NCBI GenBank assembly: GCA_900771005.1
Contig: CAAGMI010000337.1
Coordinates: 17,820-81,819 of the forward strand
Source: Rikenellaceae bacterium
Lineage (GTDB): Bacteria > Bacteroidota > Bacteroidia > Bacteroidales > UBA932
Reading direction: 5' to 3'
Length of the DNA stretch: 64,000 nucleotides
Position 1 is the first letter of the stretch. Every line of letters begins with the position of its first letter. The notes below the pieces were generated by a model, which did not search any database, was not told the origin of the DNA, and was given only the letters and a program-made list of their open reading frames with translations. Position numbers and translations under genes: made by a program. This document shows positions 1-8,205 of this stretch, piece after piece.

Positions 1-570
1 GTTGCTGTGGTCCGTTGCAACGGAACTTGTGAGAACCGCCCGAAGACAAATGTATATGACGGGGACAACAGCTGTAAGGTAAAGGCTGCGCTCTATAGCG
101 GAGACACTCTCTGCCCGTTCGGATGTCTGGGTTGCGGGGATTGTGTCCAGGCCTGCCAGTTCGGTGCCTTGTCCATGGATCCTGCGACAGGATTGCCGGT
201 GGTCGACGAATCCAAATGTACGTCCTGCGGTGCCTGTGTCAAGGCTTGCCCGAAGCATATCATCGAACTCAGGAACAAAGGCCCGCGTGGAATGAGGGTA
301 TTCGTTTCCTGTGTGAACAAGGATAAGGGCGCAGTTGCCCGCAAGGCATGCTCCGCCGCCTGCATAGGTTGCGGAAAGTGTGCGAAGGTATGCGCGCAGG
401 AAGCGATCACCATTGAGGATAATCTTTCATACATAGATTTCACAAAGTGCAAACTTTGCAAGAAGTGTGTTGCGGAATGCCCTACAGGAGCAATACATGC
501 AGTCAATTTCCCTGTACTGCCGCCGAAACCGGCAGCTGAACCTGAAAAGAAGGAGGTCGCAAATGCGTAA
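1..570 (+). CDS. rnfB: Rnf complex subunit RnfB, C-terminal part (5' end outside window)
   Basis: Iron-sulfur subunit of the Rnf complex, which moves electrons from reduced ferredoxin to NAD+ and pumps ions across the inner membrane. The frame is open from base 1, so the true start and the N-terminal membrane helix lie upstream. The 189 visible residues are cysteine-rich. Two ferredoxin-type clusters are clear near the start (CLGCGDCVQAC and CTSCGACVKAC) and two more near the end (CIGCGKCAKVC and CKLCKKCVAEC), then a Pro/Ala/Glu/Lys tail. An AAGGAGG just before the stop serves rnfC, whose ATG overlaps this gene by 8 nt. First visible gene of an rnfBCDGEA operon. Confidence 0.95.
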   Translation, partial: VAVVRCNGTCENRPKTNVYDGDNSCKVKAALYSGDTLCPFGCLGCGDCVQACQFGALSMDPATGLPVVDESKCTSCGACVKACPKHIIELRNKGPRGMRVFVSCVNKDKGAVARKACSAACIGCGKCAKVCAQEAITIEDNLSYIDFTKCKLCKKCVAECPTGAIHAVNFPVLPPKPAAEPEKKEVANA

Positions 571-1915
571 GTTAACATTCAGTATGGGTGGTGTCCACCC
601 GAATGACAGCAAGTACTCCCGCGAGTGCAAGATAGAGGTGCTTCCTCTTCCTGAGGTAGTGTATGTTTCCATGGCACAGCATCTTGGCGCACCGGCCAAG
701 CCTGTCGTCAACGTAGGCGACTTTGTCAAGGCCGGCCAGGTGATTGCCGAACCGGGAGGATTCATCTCCGCTTTTGTCCATTCTCCGGTCTCCGGGACAG
801 TGAAGTCGATAGCTCCGAGAAAGGATCTTGCGGGGAACAATATGACTCATATAGAGATTGCCGTAGAAGGTGATATATGGGCTGATGGAATAGATTTGAG
901 CGATACCCTCGTCACAAAAATCCCTGATGACCGTGAGCTTATACTCAAGAAGATTCAGGAGTGCGGCGTTGTCGGGCTTGGTGGAGCAACGTTCCCTACC
1001 CACGTCAAACTCAACCCTGCTCCCGGTAAGGTGGCGGAATGTCTTATCATCAATGGTGCGGAGTGCGAACCGTTCCTTACGAGTGACTATCGCATCATGA
1101 TCGAGCGGAGCAAGGAGATTGCACTCGGAGCTGCCATCATGCAGAAGGTCCTCGGAGGGTGCCCTTGCGTGATAGGTATAGAAGAGAACAAGCCTGAGGC
1201 CGTGAAGGCGATGAGCGCTGCCATAGAGGATCTCAAGCTTCAGAAAATAGAGGTGAAACTGCTTAAAAAACGCTATCCTCAAGGAGGTGAGAAGCAATTG
1301 ATTGATGCCGTAATGCATCGTCAGGTACGTTCAGGAGGCCTTCCTATCGATGTGGGTGCTGTGGTGCAGAATGCCGCTACGGCTCTGGCCGTGTATGAAG
1401 CAGTGCAGAAGAACAAGCCTCTTGTCACGAATACCCTTACCGTCACAGGCGACTGTATTCCTGAGAACAGGCAGCACAATTATCTGTTCAGGATAGGAAT
1501 TCCTCTTTCATACATCATAGAATATGCTGGAGGCATCCCTGAAGGCGCGGCAAAGATTATCAGCGGCGGTCCTATGATGGGGAAGGCAATCGCCAACATA
1601 GATGCCACTACCGTCAAGGGATCTTCGTCCGTACTGTTCCTGTCCAAGGGAACGACAAAGAGAAAGGAAGAGAGCGCCTGCATCCGTTGCGGACGTTGCG
1701 CCGATGCCTGTCCTATGGGACTTGAGCCGTTCCTTCTCAACAGGCTTGCCAAAGCCGGTGACCTCGACGAACTTGAGGCTCGTTCCGTTCAGGATTGCAT
1801 AGAATGTGGCTGCTGTCTGTACAGCTGCCCTGCTTACATTCCTCTCCTGGACCGCATACGTCCTGCAAAGGCTGCGGTCATGGGTGTCATCAAATCAAGA
1901 AATATTAAAAAGTAA
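563..1915 (+). CDS. rnfC: Rnf complex subunit RnfC
   Basis: Peripheral subunit with the NADH/FMN site and two [4Fe-4S] clusters. It passes electrons between NAD+ and the membrane part of Rnf. The ATG at 563 gives 450 aa and is chosen over an upstream in-frame ATG at 467 because it follows AAGGAGG (550-556) and starts with the family-like MRKLTFSMGGVHP. Visible are a flavin/NADH-fold region with GLGGATFPTHVK and GAECEP, and C-terminal cluster motifs CIRCGRCADACP (about residue 373) and CIECGCCLYSCP (about 412). It overlaps rnfB by 8 nt and rnfD begins 2 nt after its stop, so translation is probably coupled. Confidence 0.96.
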   Translation: MRKLTFSMGGVHPNDSKYSRECKIEVLPLPEVVYVSMAQHLGAPAKPVVNVGDFVKAGQVIAEPGGFISAFVHSPVSGTVKSIAPRKDLAGNNMTHIEIAVEGDIWADGIDLSDTLVTKIPDDRELILKKIQECGVVGLGGATFPTHVKLNPAPGKVAECLIINGAECEPFLTSDYRIMIERSKEIALGAAIMQKVLGGCPCVIGIEENKPEAVKAMSAAIEDLKLQKIEVKLLKKRYPQGGEKQLIDAVMHRQVRSGGLPIDVGAVVQNAATALAVYEAVQKNKPLVTNTLTVTGDCIPENRQHNYLFRIGIPLSYIIEYAGGIPEGAAKIISGGPMMGKAIANIDATTVKGSSSVLFLSKGTTKRKEESACIRCGRCADACPMGLEPFLLNRLAKAGDLDELEARSVQDCIECGCCLYSCPAYIPLLDRIRPAKAAVMGVIKSRNIKK

Positions 1916-1917
1916 AT

Positions 1918-2883
1918 ATGATGGACAAGATGTTGGTTTCTCCAAGCCCGCATATTCACGCGGCAGTGAGCACCCGCACGCTGATGCGGGATGTCATCAT
2001 AGCGCTGGTCCCTGCAATTGTGGTTTCTGTCCTTTTCTACGGATTGTCAGAATTGCTTGTACTTGCAGTGAGCGTAGCCAGTTGTGTGCTTCTTGAATGG
2101 GCTGTCACCAAGTGGCTGCTTCGCAAGCCGTCGACAGTATCTGATCTTTCTGCAGTTGTGACCGGACTGCTGCTTGCTATGAATCTGCCTTGCACCACAC
2201 CGTGGTGGGTCGTATTTATCGGAGCGGTCATTTCAATATGCGTCGCTAAGCTGACTTTCGGAGGTATCGGTCAGAATGTGTTCAACCCGGCGATCACGGG
2301 TCGTGTATTCCTGTTGATATCATTCCCTGCCTATATGACGGACTGGACTGTCCCTCAGGGTTTCATAACCAAGGTGGACGCATTTTCAGGCTCGACTCTC
2401 CTCGGCATTGTGAATGAACAGGGCGCGGGTGCCGTCGAAGGCCTTGATTATCTTCAGACACTTTTCCTCAATATCGGAGGATCCGCAGGTGAGATTTCGG
2501 CTCTTGCCCTTCTCGCCGGTTTCGTTTATCTGGTGATACGCAAAGTGGTCAAGCCTTGGATAACCCTGAGTATCTTCGCTACAGTGGCTGTGATCTCCGC
2601 AGTCTTCTGCGCAGCCGATCCTTCAACATATACGGGACCTCTGTTCAATCTCCTTACAGGTGGATTGATCCTTGGAGCCTGCTTCATGGCTACGGACTAC
2701 GTCACATCTCCTATGACTGATCTGGGAGGAATCATTTACGGTATCGGCATAGGATTCATCGTGATGATGATCCGCTACTTCGGGGCATATCCTGAGGGTG
2801 TTTCCTTCGCAATTCTGATTATGAATATGATTGTACCGCTCATCAACCGGGCGTTCCATCAGAAAAAATACGGGAGGGCATAA
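1918..2883 (+). CDS. rnfD: Rnf complex subunit RnfD
   Basis: Polytopic inner-membrane subunit that carries a covalently bound FMN and forms part of the ion channel. The 321 aa contain about nine hydrophobic segments. The motif DAFSGSTLLG has a threonine at about residue 160 that matches the FMN-attachment threonine of the RnfD/NqrB family (usually SGAT; here SGST). GQNVFNPA and TDYVTSPMTDLGG are other family-like stretches. The start could be either ATG of the pair at 1918 or 1921. Lies between rnfC and rnfG with 2 nt gaps on both sides. Confidence 0.96.
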   Translation: MMDKMLVSPSPHIHAAVSTRTLMRDVIIALVPAIVVSVLFYGLSELLVLAVSVASCVLLEWAVTKWLLRKPSTVSDLSAVVTGLLLAMNLPCTTPWWVVFIGAVISICVAKLTFGGIGQNVFNPAITGRVFLLISFPAYMTDWTVPQGFITKVDAFSGSTLLGIVNEQGAGAVEGLDYLQTLFLNIGGSAGEISALALLAGFVYLVIRKVVKPWITLSIFATVAVISAVFCAADPSTYTGPLFNLLTGGLILGACFMATDYVTSPMTDLGGIIYGIGIGFIVMMIRYFGAYPEGVSFAILIMNMIVPLINRAFHQKKYGRA

Positions 2884-2885
2884 CG

Positions 2886-3458
2886 ATGGCAGCAAAATCT
2901 ACATTGAGAAATATGGTACTGTGCCTGTTCGGCGTGTGCCTGATTTGCTCTGCAATCCTTGGAGTGGCATATGTGGTCACTCTCGAACCTATAGCTCAGG
3001 CCAATGAAAAGGCTCTGAAGGAATCTATCGGACAGGTTCTGCCCGAAGGAGGCGAAATCTCGGACGCAGTGGCATCCGGGGAATTCGAATATTACGAGTG
3101 CAGGCTTGACGGTGAGATAGCCGCTTATGCCGTGAAATCTACGACAATAGGTTTCGGAGGGCCTCTTACCCTTATGGTAGGTGTGCTTGCGGACGGGACA
3201 GTCTTCAATACGTCGGTTCTTTCTCATTCCGAGACTCCGGGGCTTGGTGCGAAATGCGCGACGGACGAACATTTCATTTCACAATGGAAAGGTTTCAACG
3301 GACGCTTGAAAGTCAGCAAAGACGGTGGTGATGTTGACGCGATAACCGCTTCCACCATCACATCCCGTGCCTACACCCTGGCTGTCGCAAATGCCGTGGA
3401 GTTCGTGAGAAGCATCATCGTTGAACCTGAAAATATGGAGGACGTGGAAAATGAGTAA
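2886..3458 (+). CDS. rnfG: Rnf complex subunit RnfG
   Basis: Membrane-anchored periplasmic subunit with a covalently bound FMN. One N-terminal transmembrane segment (about residues 9-30) is followed by a soluble FMN-binding domain. The segment DAITASTITSRA near residue 155 corresponds to the flavin-attachment motif (commonly D-x-x-T-G/A-A-T-x-S). Here serine replaces the usual alanine before the acceptor threonine, so modification is likely but not certain. SETPGLG is also typical. 190 aa is a normal length. The last 8 nt overlap the start of rnfE. Confidence 0.94.
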   Translation: MAAKSTLRNMVLCLFGVCLICSAILGVAYVVTLEPIAQANEKALKESIGQVLPEGGEISDAVASGEFEYYECRLDGEIAAYAVKSTTIGFGGPLTLMVGVLADGTVFNTSVLSHSETPGLGAKCATDEHFISQWKGFNGRLKVSKDGGDVDAITASTITSRAYTLAVANAVEFVRSIIVEPENMEDVENE

Positions 3459-4032
3459 GATCGGTCTCATTACGAAAGGATTTATCAAGGATAATCCGAC
3501 TTTCGCGCTTGTATTGGGCATGTGCCCTACCCTGGCTACGACAACGTCCGCAATGAACGGTATGGAAATGGGACTTGCCACGCTGTTTGTGCTGGTGCTT
3601 TCAAATATGGCCATTTCCGCTCTTGCGCCTATAGTGCCTGACAAGGTGCACATCCCTGTATATATAGTGGTGATAGCAACCTTCGTCACAGTCCTTCAGC
3701 TGCTTATGCAGGCGTTTGTCCCGGCGATTTATGCCACTCTGGGACTTTTCATCCCTCTTATCGTCGTGAACTGCATAGTGCTGGGAAGGGCCGAGGCTTT
3801 TGCAAACAAGAACGGCGTGCTTGATTCCGCCCTCGACGGACTGGGAATCGGCATCGGCTTCACAATCTCCCTCACAGTGATAGGAATAGTCCGTGAAATA
3901 CTCGGAAGCGGTTCCGTATTCGGGTGCAAGTTTATCCCGGGGGACGGGATATTGGCCTTTGTGATGGCTCCAGGCGCTTTTATGGTGCTCGGTTACCTTA
4001 TGGTTCTGTTCAACAAGTATCTCAAAAAGTAA
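3451..4032 (+). CDS. rnfE: Rnf complex subunit RnfE
   Basis: Integral membrane subunit related to RnfA and NqrD. Together they hold a membrane-embedded iron-sulfur centre and form the core of the ion path. The ATG at 3451 (193 aa, MSKIGLITKGFIKDNP) is preferred to the in-frame ATG at 3421 because it matches the family N-terminus and forms an ATGAGTAA overlap with the rnfG stop. Six hydrophobic helices are visible. The Cys in GMCPTLATT and the one in VVNCIVLGRAEAFA match the conserved cysteines of the RnfA/E family. rnfA begins 9 nt downstream. Confidence 0.95.
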   Translation: MSKIGLITKGFIKDNPTFALVLGMCPTLATTTSAMNGMEMGLATLFVLVLSNMAISALAPIVPDKVHIPVYIVVIATFVTVLQLLMQAFVPAIYATLGLFIPLIVVNCIVLGRAEAFANKNGVLDSALDGLGIGIGFTISLTVIGIVREILGSGSVFGCKFIPGDGILAFVMAPGAFMVLGYLMVLFNKYLKK

Positions 4033-4041
4033 TATTGCCCT

Positions 4042-4641
4042 ATGGAATTCTTTATCATTATAATTTCAGCGATATTCGTAAACAATATCCTGCTTTCACA
4101 GTTCCTGGGAATATGTCCTTTCTTGGGGGTATCCAACAAACTCGGTACAGCGACCGGCATGTCCGGAGCGGTGTGCTTCGTCATCACCCTTGCTACCGTT
4201 GTGACGTATCTTATCAATCAATACCTGCTGGTTCCTTTCGGACTTGAGTTCCTCCAGACAATAGCTTTCATCCTTGTGATTGCGGCTCTGGTGCAGGTGG
4301 TCGAGATTGTGCTCAAGAAGATAAGTCCTTCCCTGTATCAGGCTCTGGGAATTTTCCTGCCACTCATAACTACGAACTGCGCCGTTCTCGGCGTTGCCAT
4401 CACAGTGGTTACAAAGCAGTTCACATTCGGCGGTGCGGCACATATGCTTAACCTTGGCGAGGCCACGGTTTATGCGCTTGCAACTTCTATTGGATACGGT
4501 CTTGCGATGATACTGTTCGCTGCGATAAGGGAACATCTTGCGGGAAGCGACGTCCCGAAGGCCTTCAAAGGTCTTCCTATTGCCCTTATTACGGCAAGTA
4601 TTATGGCTATGGCCTTCCTGGGATTCTCAGGAATAGTATAG
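4042..4641 (+). CDS. rnfA: Rnf complex subunit RnfA
   Basis: Integral membrane partner of RnfE, 199 aa with about six helices. It starts with the typical FFIIIISAIFVNNILLSQFL. The conserved cysteines sit in GICPFLGVSNK and in TTNCAVLGVA, and are thought to bind the intramembrane cluster. Last gene of the operon on this strand. Its stop is only 4 nt from the convergent stop of nfnB, leaving no room for a terminator, so the Rnf and Nfn transcripts probably overlap at their 3' ends. Confidence 0.95.
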   Translation: MEFFIIIISAIFVNNILLSQFLGICPFLGVSNKLGTATGMSGAVCFVITLATVVTYLINQYLLVPFGLEFLQTIAFILVIAALVQVVEIVLKKISPSLYQALGIFLPLITTNCAVLGVAITVVTKQFTFGGAAHMLNLGEATVYALATSIGYGLAMILFAAIREHLAGSDVPKAFKGLPIALITASIMAMAFLGFSGIV

Positions 4642-4645
4642 AAAT

Positions 4646-6022
4646 CTATTTCTTAAGGTAATCGTCGATGGCTTTGGCTGCGGTTCTTCCCGCTCCCATT
4701 GCCAGGATTACCGTAGCCGCACCTGTCACGGCATCCCCTCCGGCAAAAACGCCGGCGCGTGTGGTAGCTCCGTTTTCATCTGCAACCAGCCCGCCCCTGC
4801 GGGTCGTCTCCAATCCTGATGTAGTATTTGCAATTAAAGGGTTTGGAGCTGTTCCCAATGCCATTATGACGGTGTCTGCTGTCAACTCGAATTCCGATCC
4901 CTCCACCGGGACAGGGGAGCGCCTGCCGCTTTCGTCAGGATCCCCGAGCTCCATCTTGATACACTTGAGTGACTTGACCCATCCCTTATCGTCTCCGATG
5001 ATTTCCACAGGATTCGTGAGCATGTCGAATACAATGCCTTCTTCAAGAGCGTGATGGACTTCCTCCTTTCTTGCAGGCAATTCTGCCTCGGTACGTCTGT
5101 ACACTATGTGAACTTCGGCACCGAGCCTCAGGGCTGTTCTCGCCGCATCCATCGCTACATTCCCTCCTCCTACCACGCAAACCCGTTTGCCTGTATGGAT
5201 AGGAGTCAGATAATCTTCTCTGAATGCCTTCATAAGGTTGTTTCTGGTGAGGAACTCATTAGCTGAAAAGACTCCGCAGAGGTTCTCCCCGGGGATTCCC
5301 ATAAATTTCGGGAGACCCGCTCCCGTGCCGACGAATACGGCCTTGAAGCCCTCATCATCCATCAGACTGTCGATAGTGATGGTCCGGCCTACAATCACGT
5401 TTGTCTCTATCTTTACACCGAGGGCTTTCACTTCCTCTATCTCCCGTTTGAGAACCGTATCTTTCGGTAACCTGAACTCAGGAATACCATATTCGAGCAC
5501 GCCTCCTGCCTTATGGAGAGCCTCGAAGATAGTGACGTCATAACCCCATTTAGCGAGATCCGAGGCGCAGGCCAACCCCGACGGGCCGCTGCCTATCACA
5601 GCTACCTTTTCCCCGTTGCCCGGAGCTGTGGCAGAGTGCTTGGCAGCCGTACTGTTGTCGGCGACGAACCTTTCAAGCTTACCTATGGCTACCGCTTCTC
5701 CCTTGACGCCGAGGATGCAGCTGCCTTCGCATTGGGTCTCCTGCGGGCATACCCTTCCGCATACGGCAGGAAGTGATGAATCCATGGCGATTACAGATGC
5801 TGCTCCGTCAATGTCGCCTTCTCTGACCTTTGCGATAAAATCAGGAATGTGCAGACCTACCGGGCAGGCTTCAACGCAACGAGGGTTTTTACAATGAAGG
5901 CAGCGTGAAGCTTCAAGCATCGCTTCCGCCTTGTCATATCCAAGGCACACTTCTTCAAAATTGTGTGCACGGACTTTCGGATCCTGCTCGCGGCAGGTTA
6001 CTCTAGGTGCTCTTTCAGCCAT
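4646..6022 (-). CDS. nfnB: NADPH-binding subunit of NfnAB-type transhydrogenase (gltD-like)
   Basis: Likely large subunit of NADH-dependent reduced ferredoxin:NADP+ oxidoreductase, which uses flavin-based bifurcation to couple ferredoxin/NADH to NADP(H). 458 aa from the ATG at 6022, which overlaps the nfnA stop as TAATG and has GGGAGGGG upstream. An extra ATG at 6046 lies inside nfnA and is less likely. N-terminal [4Fe-4S] cysteines are seen in CLHCKNPRCVEAC and CGRVCPQETQCEGSC. Then comes an FAD site (GSGPSGLACASDLA), an NADP site (GGGNVAMDAARTALRLGA) and C-terminal GGDAVTGAATVILAMGAGR. The same family includes GltD and SudA; the partner gene favours Nfn. Confidence 0.85.
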   Translation of the reverse strand: MAERAPRVTCREQDPKVRAHNFEEVCLGYDKAEAMLEASRCLHCKNPRCVEACPVGLHIPDFIAKVREGDIDGAASVIAMDSSLPAVCGRVCPQETQCEGSCILGVKGEAVAIGKLERFVADNSTAAKHSATAPGNGEKVAVIGSGPSGLACASDLAKWGYDVTIFEALHKAGGVLEYGIPEFRLPKDTVLKREIEEVKALGVKIETNVIVGRTITIDSLMDDEGFKAVFVGTGAGLPKFMGIPGENLCGVFSANEFLTRNNLMKAFREDYLTPIHTGKRVCVVGGGNVAMDAARTALRLGAEVHIVYRRTEAELPARKEEVHHALEEGIVFDMLTNPVEIIGDDKGWVKSLKCIKMELGDPDESGRRSPVPVEGSEFELTADTVIMALGTAPNPLIANTTSGLETTRRGGLVADENGATTRAGVFAGGDAVTGAATVILAMGAGRTAAKAIDDYLKK

Positions 6023-6882
6023 TATCTGCCCCTCCCTATTTTGCATTGATGTTTCTCCATTGCTTCTGCTTCTTCCGCCTTGTACTGTCCCTGACGGCGC
6101 ATGGCCTCATCAAAGTCCACTTCATATCCGTCGAATTCAGGCCCTTCCACGCAGGCAAATCTAGTCCTGCCTCCCACCGTGACCCTGCAGGCTCCGCACA
6201 TGCCGGTCCCGTCGACCATAAGCGTGTTGAGACTTACAGTGACCGGTATGCCCAGTTTACGGCAGGTAAGGGTGGAGAACTTCATCATTATCATCGGCCC
6301 GATGGCTACGGCTTGGGTGTACTGTCTGCCCTCTGAGACGAGCTTTTCCAGCATGGCCGTGCCGACACCGTGAAAACCTTCAGACCCGTCATCAGTGCAG
6401 ACATACAGGTTGTCGCACACGGATCCGATCTTGTCAGTATATATCAGAAGATCCTTGTTTCTTGCTCCTATTATGACATCCACGGCAGCACCGTGTTCGT
6501 GCAGCCATTTGACTTGCGGATAGACAGGAGCTGTCCCCACTCCTCCCGCAATGAATACATATCTTGCGGAGTGCAGTTGCTCTTCCGTCATTTTGATGAA
6601 TTCTGACGGAAGTCCGAGAGGACCGACTACATCACTGAAACTTTCTCCCGTCTCATGCGCAATGATATCCGCGCTGGATGCGCCAATTCTCTGGGTAACT
6701 ATGGTGACGGTACCCCTTTCCCTGTCATAGTCACTTATCGTGAGAGGTATCCTTTCACCCTTTTCATCGGCACGAACTATCAGGAACTGCCCCGGCTGAG
6801 CGGACTGGGCCAGTCTGGGGGCGGATACTTCCATCCTGCATATTGCAGGAGTCAGCATTTCTTTTGACAGAATCTCAAACAT
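6022..6882 (-). CDS. nfnA: FAD/NAD-binding small subunit of NfnAB-type transhydrogenase (SudB/PyrK-like)
   Basis: Ferredoxin-NADP reductase-like subunit with FAD, NAD(H) and a [2Fe-2S] cluster. 286 aa. The FAD-binding half has an RIPLTISDYD-type segment near residue 50. The NAD half carries FIAGGVGTAPVYPQVKWL. The C-terminal MCGACRVTV plus FACVEGPEFDGYEVDF supplies the cluster cysteines and matches the NfnA/SudB family. It overlaps popT upstream by 8 nt and nfnB downstream by TAATG. Alone it could be called dihydroorotate dehydrogenase electron transfer subunit; pairing with nfnB makes Nfn or sulfide dehydrogenase more likely. Confidence 0.85.
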   Translation of the reverse strand: MFEILSKEMLTPAICRMEVSAPRLAQSAQPGQFLIVRADEKGERIPLTISDYDRERGTVTIVTQRIGASSADIIAHETGESFSDVVGPLGLPSEFIKMTEEQLHSARYVFIAGGVGTAPVYPQVKWLHEHGAAVDVIIGARNKDLLIYTDKIGSVCDNLYVCTDDGSEGFHGVGTAMLEKLVSEGRQYTQAVAIGPMIMMKFSTLTCRKLGIPVTVSLNTLMVDGTGMCGACRVTVGGRTRFACVEGPEFDGYEVDFDEAMRRQGQYKAEEAEAMEKHQCKIGRGR

Positions 6883-7771
6883 TCTTTTTCTTGCTTATCA
6901 ATTCAATAATCACGACCAGCGCGATGCCGGCGAGAAAGCATATTACCGCTCCAGGTATCTGGTAATCGAAAGGGACCTGACTTCCCGCGCGCAACAGCTG
7001 TGCATCGGATGCGGCCTCCAGATCATTCCACGGCCATACTTTTATCAGGGATCCGAGTACGAACCCGAGCAGCAGAAGAAGAGTCTGCTTTTCCCATCTC
7101 CCAAGCAGCCAGTGAAGCAATCTGGCGAATGCCAGAATCCCTACAAGGCATCCGGCCGCGAACACCGCAAGCACCGGAACGTTCAGACTGCTGATAGCCT
7201 GCATTATATAATCGTATTTGCCGAATATGACCAGGATGAAACTTCCCGATATTCCGGGGAGAATCATTGTGCATATCGCTATGGCCCCGCAGATGAAGAT
7301 GAACCACTTGTCATCAGGAGTACTGGTGGGGGACATTGTGCAGACAACCACTCCGAGGATGGCTCCCACGATCAGGAGTATGACACTTCCGGTATCCCAA
7401 CCCTTGATGTCGCGCAGCATATAATATGACGATGCGATTATCAGACCGAAGAAGAAGGCCCACGTAAGGATAGGATACATGTTGAGGCAGTATGTCATCA
7501 ACTTTGCCAGGGACAGAATGCTGGCCAGCACTCCGATAGCAAGAGCTATCAGGAAACCGCCGTTTATCATTTTCCAAAAATCCCTGAAACGTCCGCTGAA
7601 AAATGCTTTCCATGTCTGAGGGTCAGACAATGCGCTGATGGCATTTACAATATCGGAATATATACCGGTCAGAAGCGCGATAGTCCCTCCTGACACGCCC
7701 GGGACCACATTGGCCGCACCCATGCCGAATCCTTTCAATGCTGTGGATACCGCTTTGCCGAATCGTTTCAT
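6875..7771 (-). CDS. DUF368 membrane protein, PopT-like polyprenyl-phosphate transporter
   Basis: DUF368 family membrane protein, 298 aa, with about eight hydrophobic segments. Members of this family (PopT) have been shown to recycle undecaprenyl phosphate across the cytoplasmic membrane for cell-wall and surface-polymer synthesis. Two related re-entrant-type motifs are visible, NVVPGVSGGTIALLTG near the N-terminus and ILPGISGSFILVIFG in the second half, consistent with an internal repeat. It overlaps the upstream gene by 4 nt and nfnA by 8 nt. Function is taken from the family. Confidence 0.8.
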   Translation of the reverse strand: MKRFGKAVSTALKGFGMGAANVVPGVSGGTIALLTGIYSDIVNAISALSDPQTWKAFFSGRFRDFWKMINGGFLIALAIGVLASILSLAKLMTYCLNMYPILTWAFFFGLIIASSYYMLRDIKGWDTGSVILLIVGAILGVVVCTMSPTSTPDDKWFIFICGAIAICTMILPGISGSFILVIFGKYDYIMQAISSLNVPVLAVFAAGCLVGILAFARLLHWLLGRWEKQTLLLLLGFVLGSLIKVWPWNDLEAASDAQLLRAGSQVPFDYQIPGAVICFLAGIALVVIIELISKKKNV

Positions 7772-8205
7772 TTTATCTTTGGAAGTAAATCTATGATGGC
7801 TTTCAACGCTTCGTCCTGATTGGACTTTCTGTCTCCGGAACCATTTACCACGATATCGAAAACCTTGCCCGGAATCTGGACCCTTCCGATCTTTGTAATC
7901 GCACGGCTGCAGGTGGCGGTGAACCTGACGAAGAAATCAGTATTGTCTATCAGAGAAATCAGAAGGTCCTCGGTGCAGACGTCTTCAGGATCCTGTTTGC
8001 TGCAATAGAAATTTACCTCGATCCCCAGACCGCCGAAGTATTTCCCTGCTGTGTCCATCGCGCTCTCCAAGTCTTCTCCGCTCGGATCGATAAGAATTGC
8101 AACTGATCTGAAACTTGAAAGGGGATGCAGTCCTGTAGGTACAGAACTGACATTCTTCTTAAGGAATGAGTGCTGTGAGCACCTATGAATGAGCTGATGT
8201 ATCAT
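7768..8205 (-). CDS. Conserved hypothetical protein, DUF6913-like
   Basis: 145 aa soluble protein with no motif I can tie to a reaction. The central pattern (SVAILIDPSGEDLE, then VNFYCSKQDPED, LISLIDNTDFFVRFTA) and its size resemble a small Bacteroidetes-only family that I recall as DUF6913; the assignment is tentative. The N-terminal ~20 residues overlap the 3' end of the kinase gene by 23 nt, and no better start exists downstream. Cotranscribed with pfkB upstream and the DUF368 gene downstream. No membrane segment or signal peptide. Confidence 0.7.
   Translation of the reverse strand: MIHQLIHRCSQHSFLKKNVSSVPTGLHPLSSFRSVAILIDPSGEDLESAMDTAGKYFGGLGIEVNFYCSKQDPEDVCTEDLLISLIDNTDFFVRFTATCSRAITKIGRVQIPGKVFDIVVNGSGDRKSNQDEALKAIIDLLPKIK

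Noticed and set aside
467..562. Longer rnfC start at 467
   Set aside because: It would overlap rnfB by over 100 nt; ATG 563 has a strong ribosome site and the family N-terminus.
4630..4660. Terminator between rnfA and nfnB
   Set aside because: Only a 5-bp AT-rich palindrome (GAAATAGATTTC) overlaps the two stops, with no T run of use.
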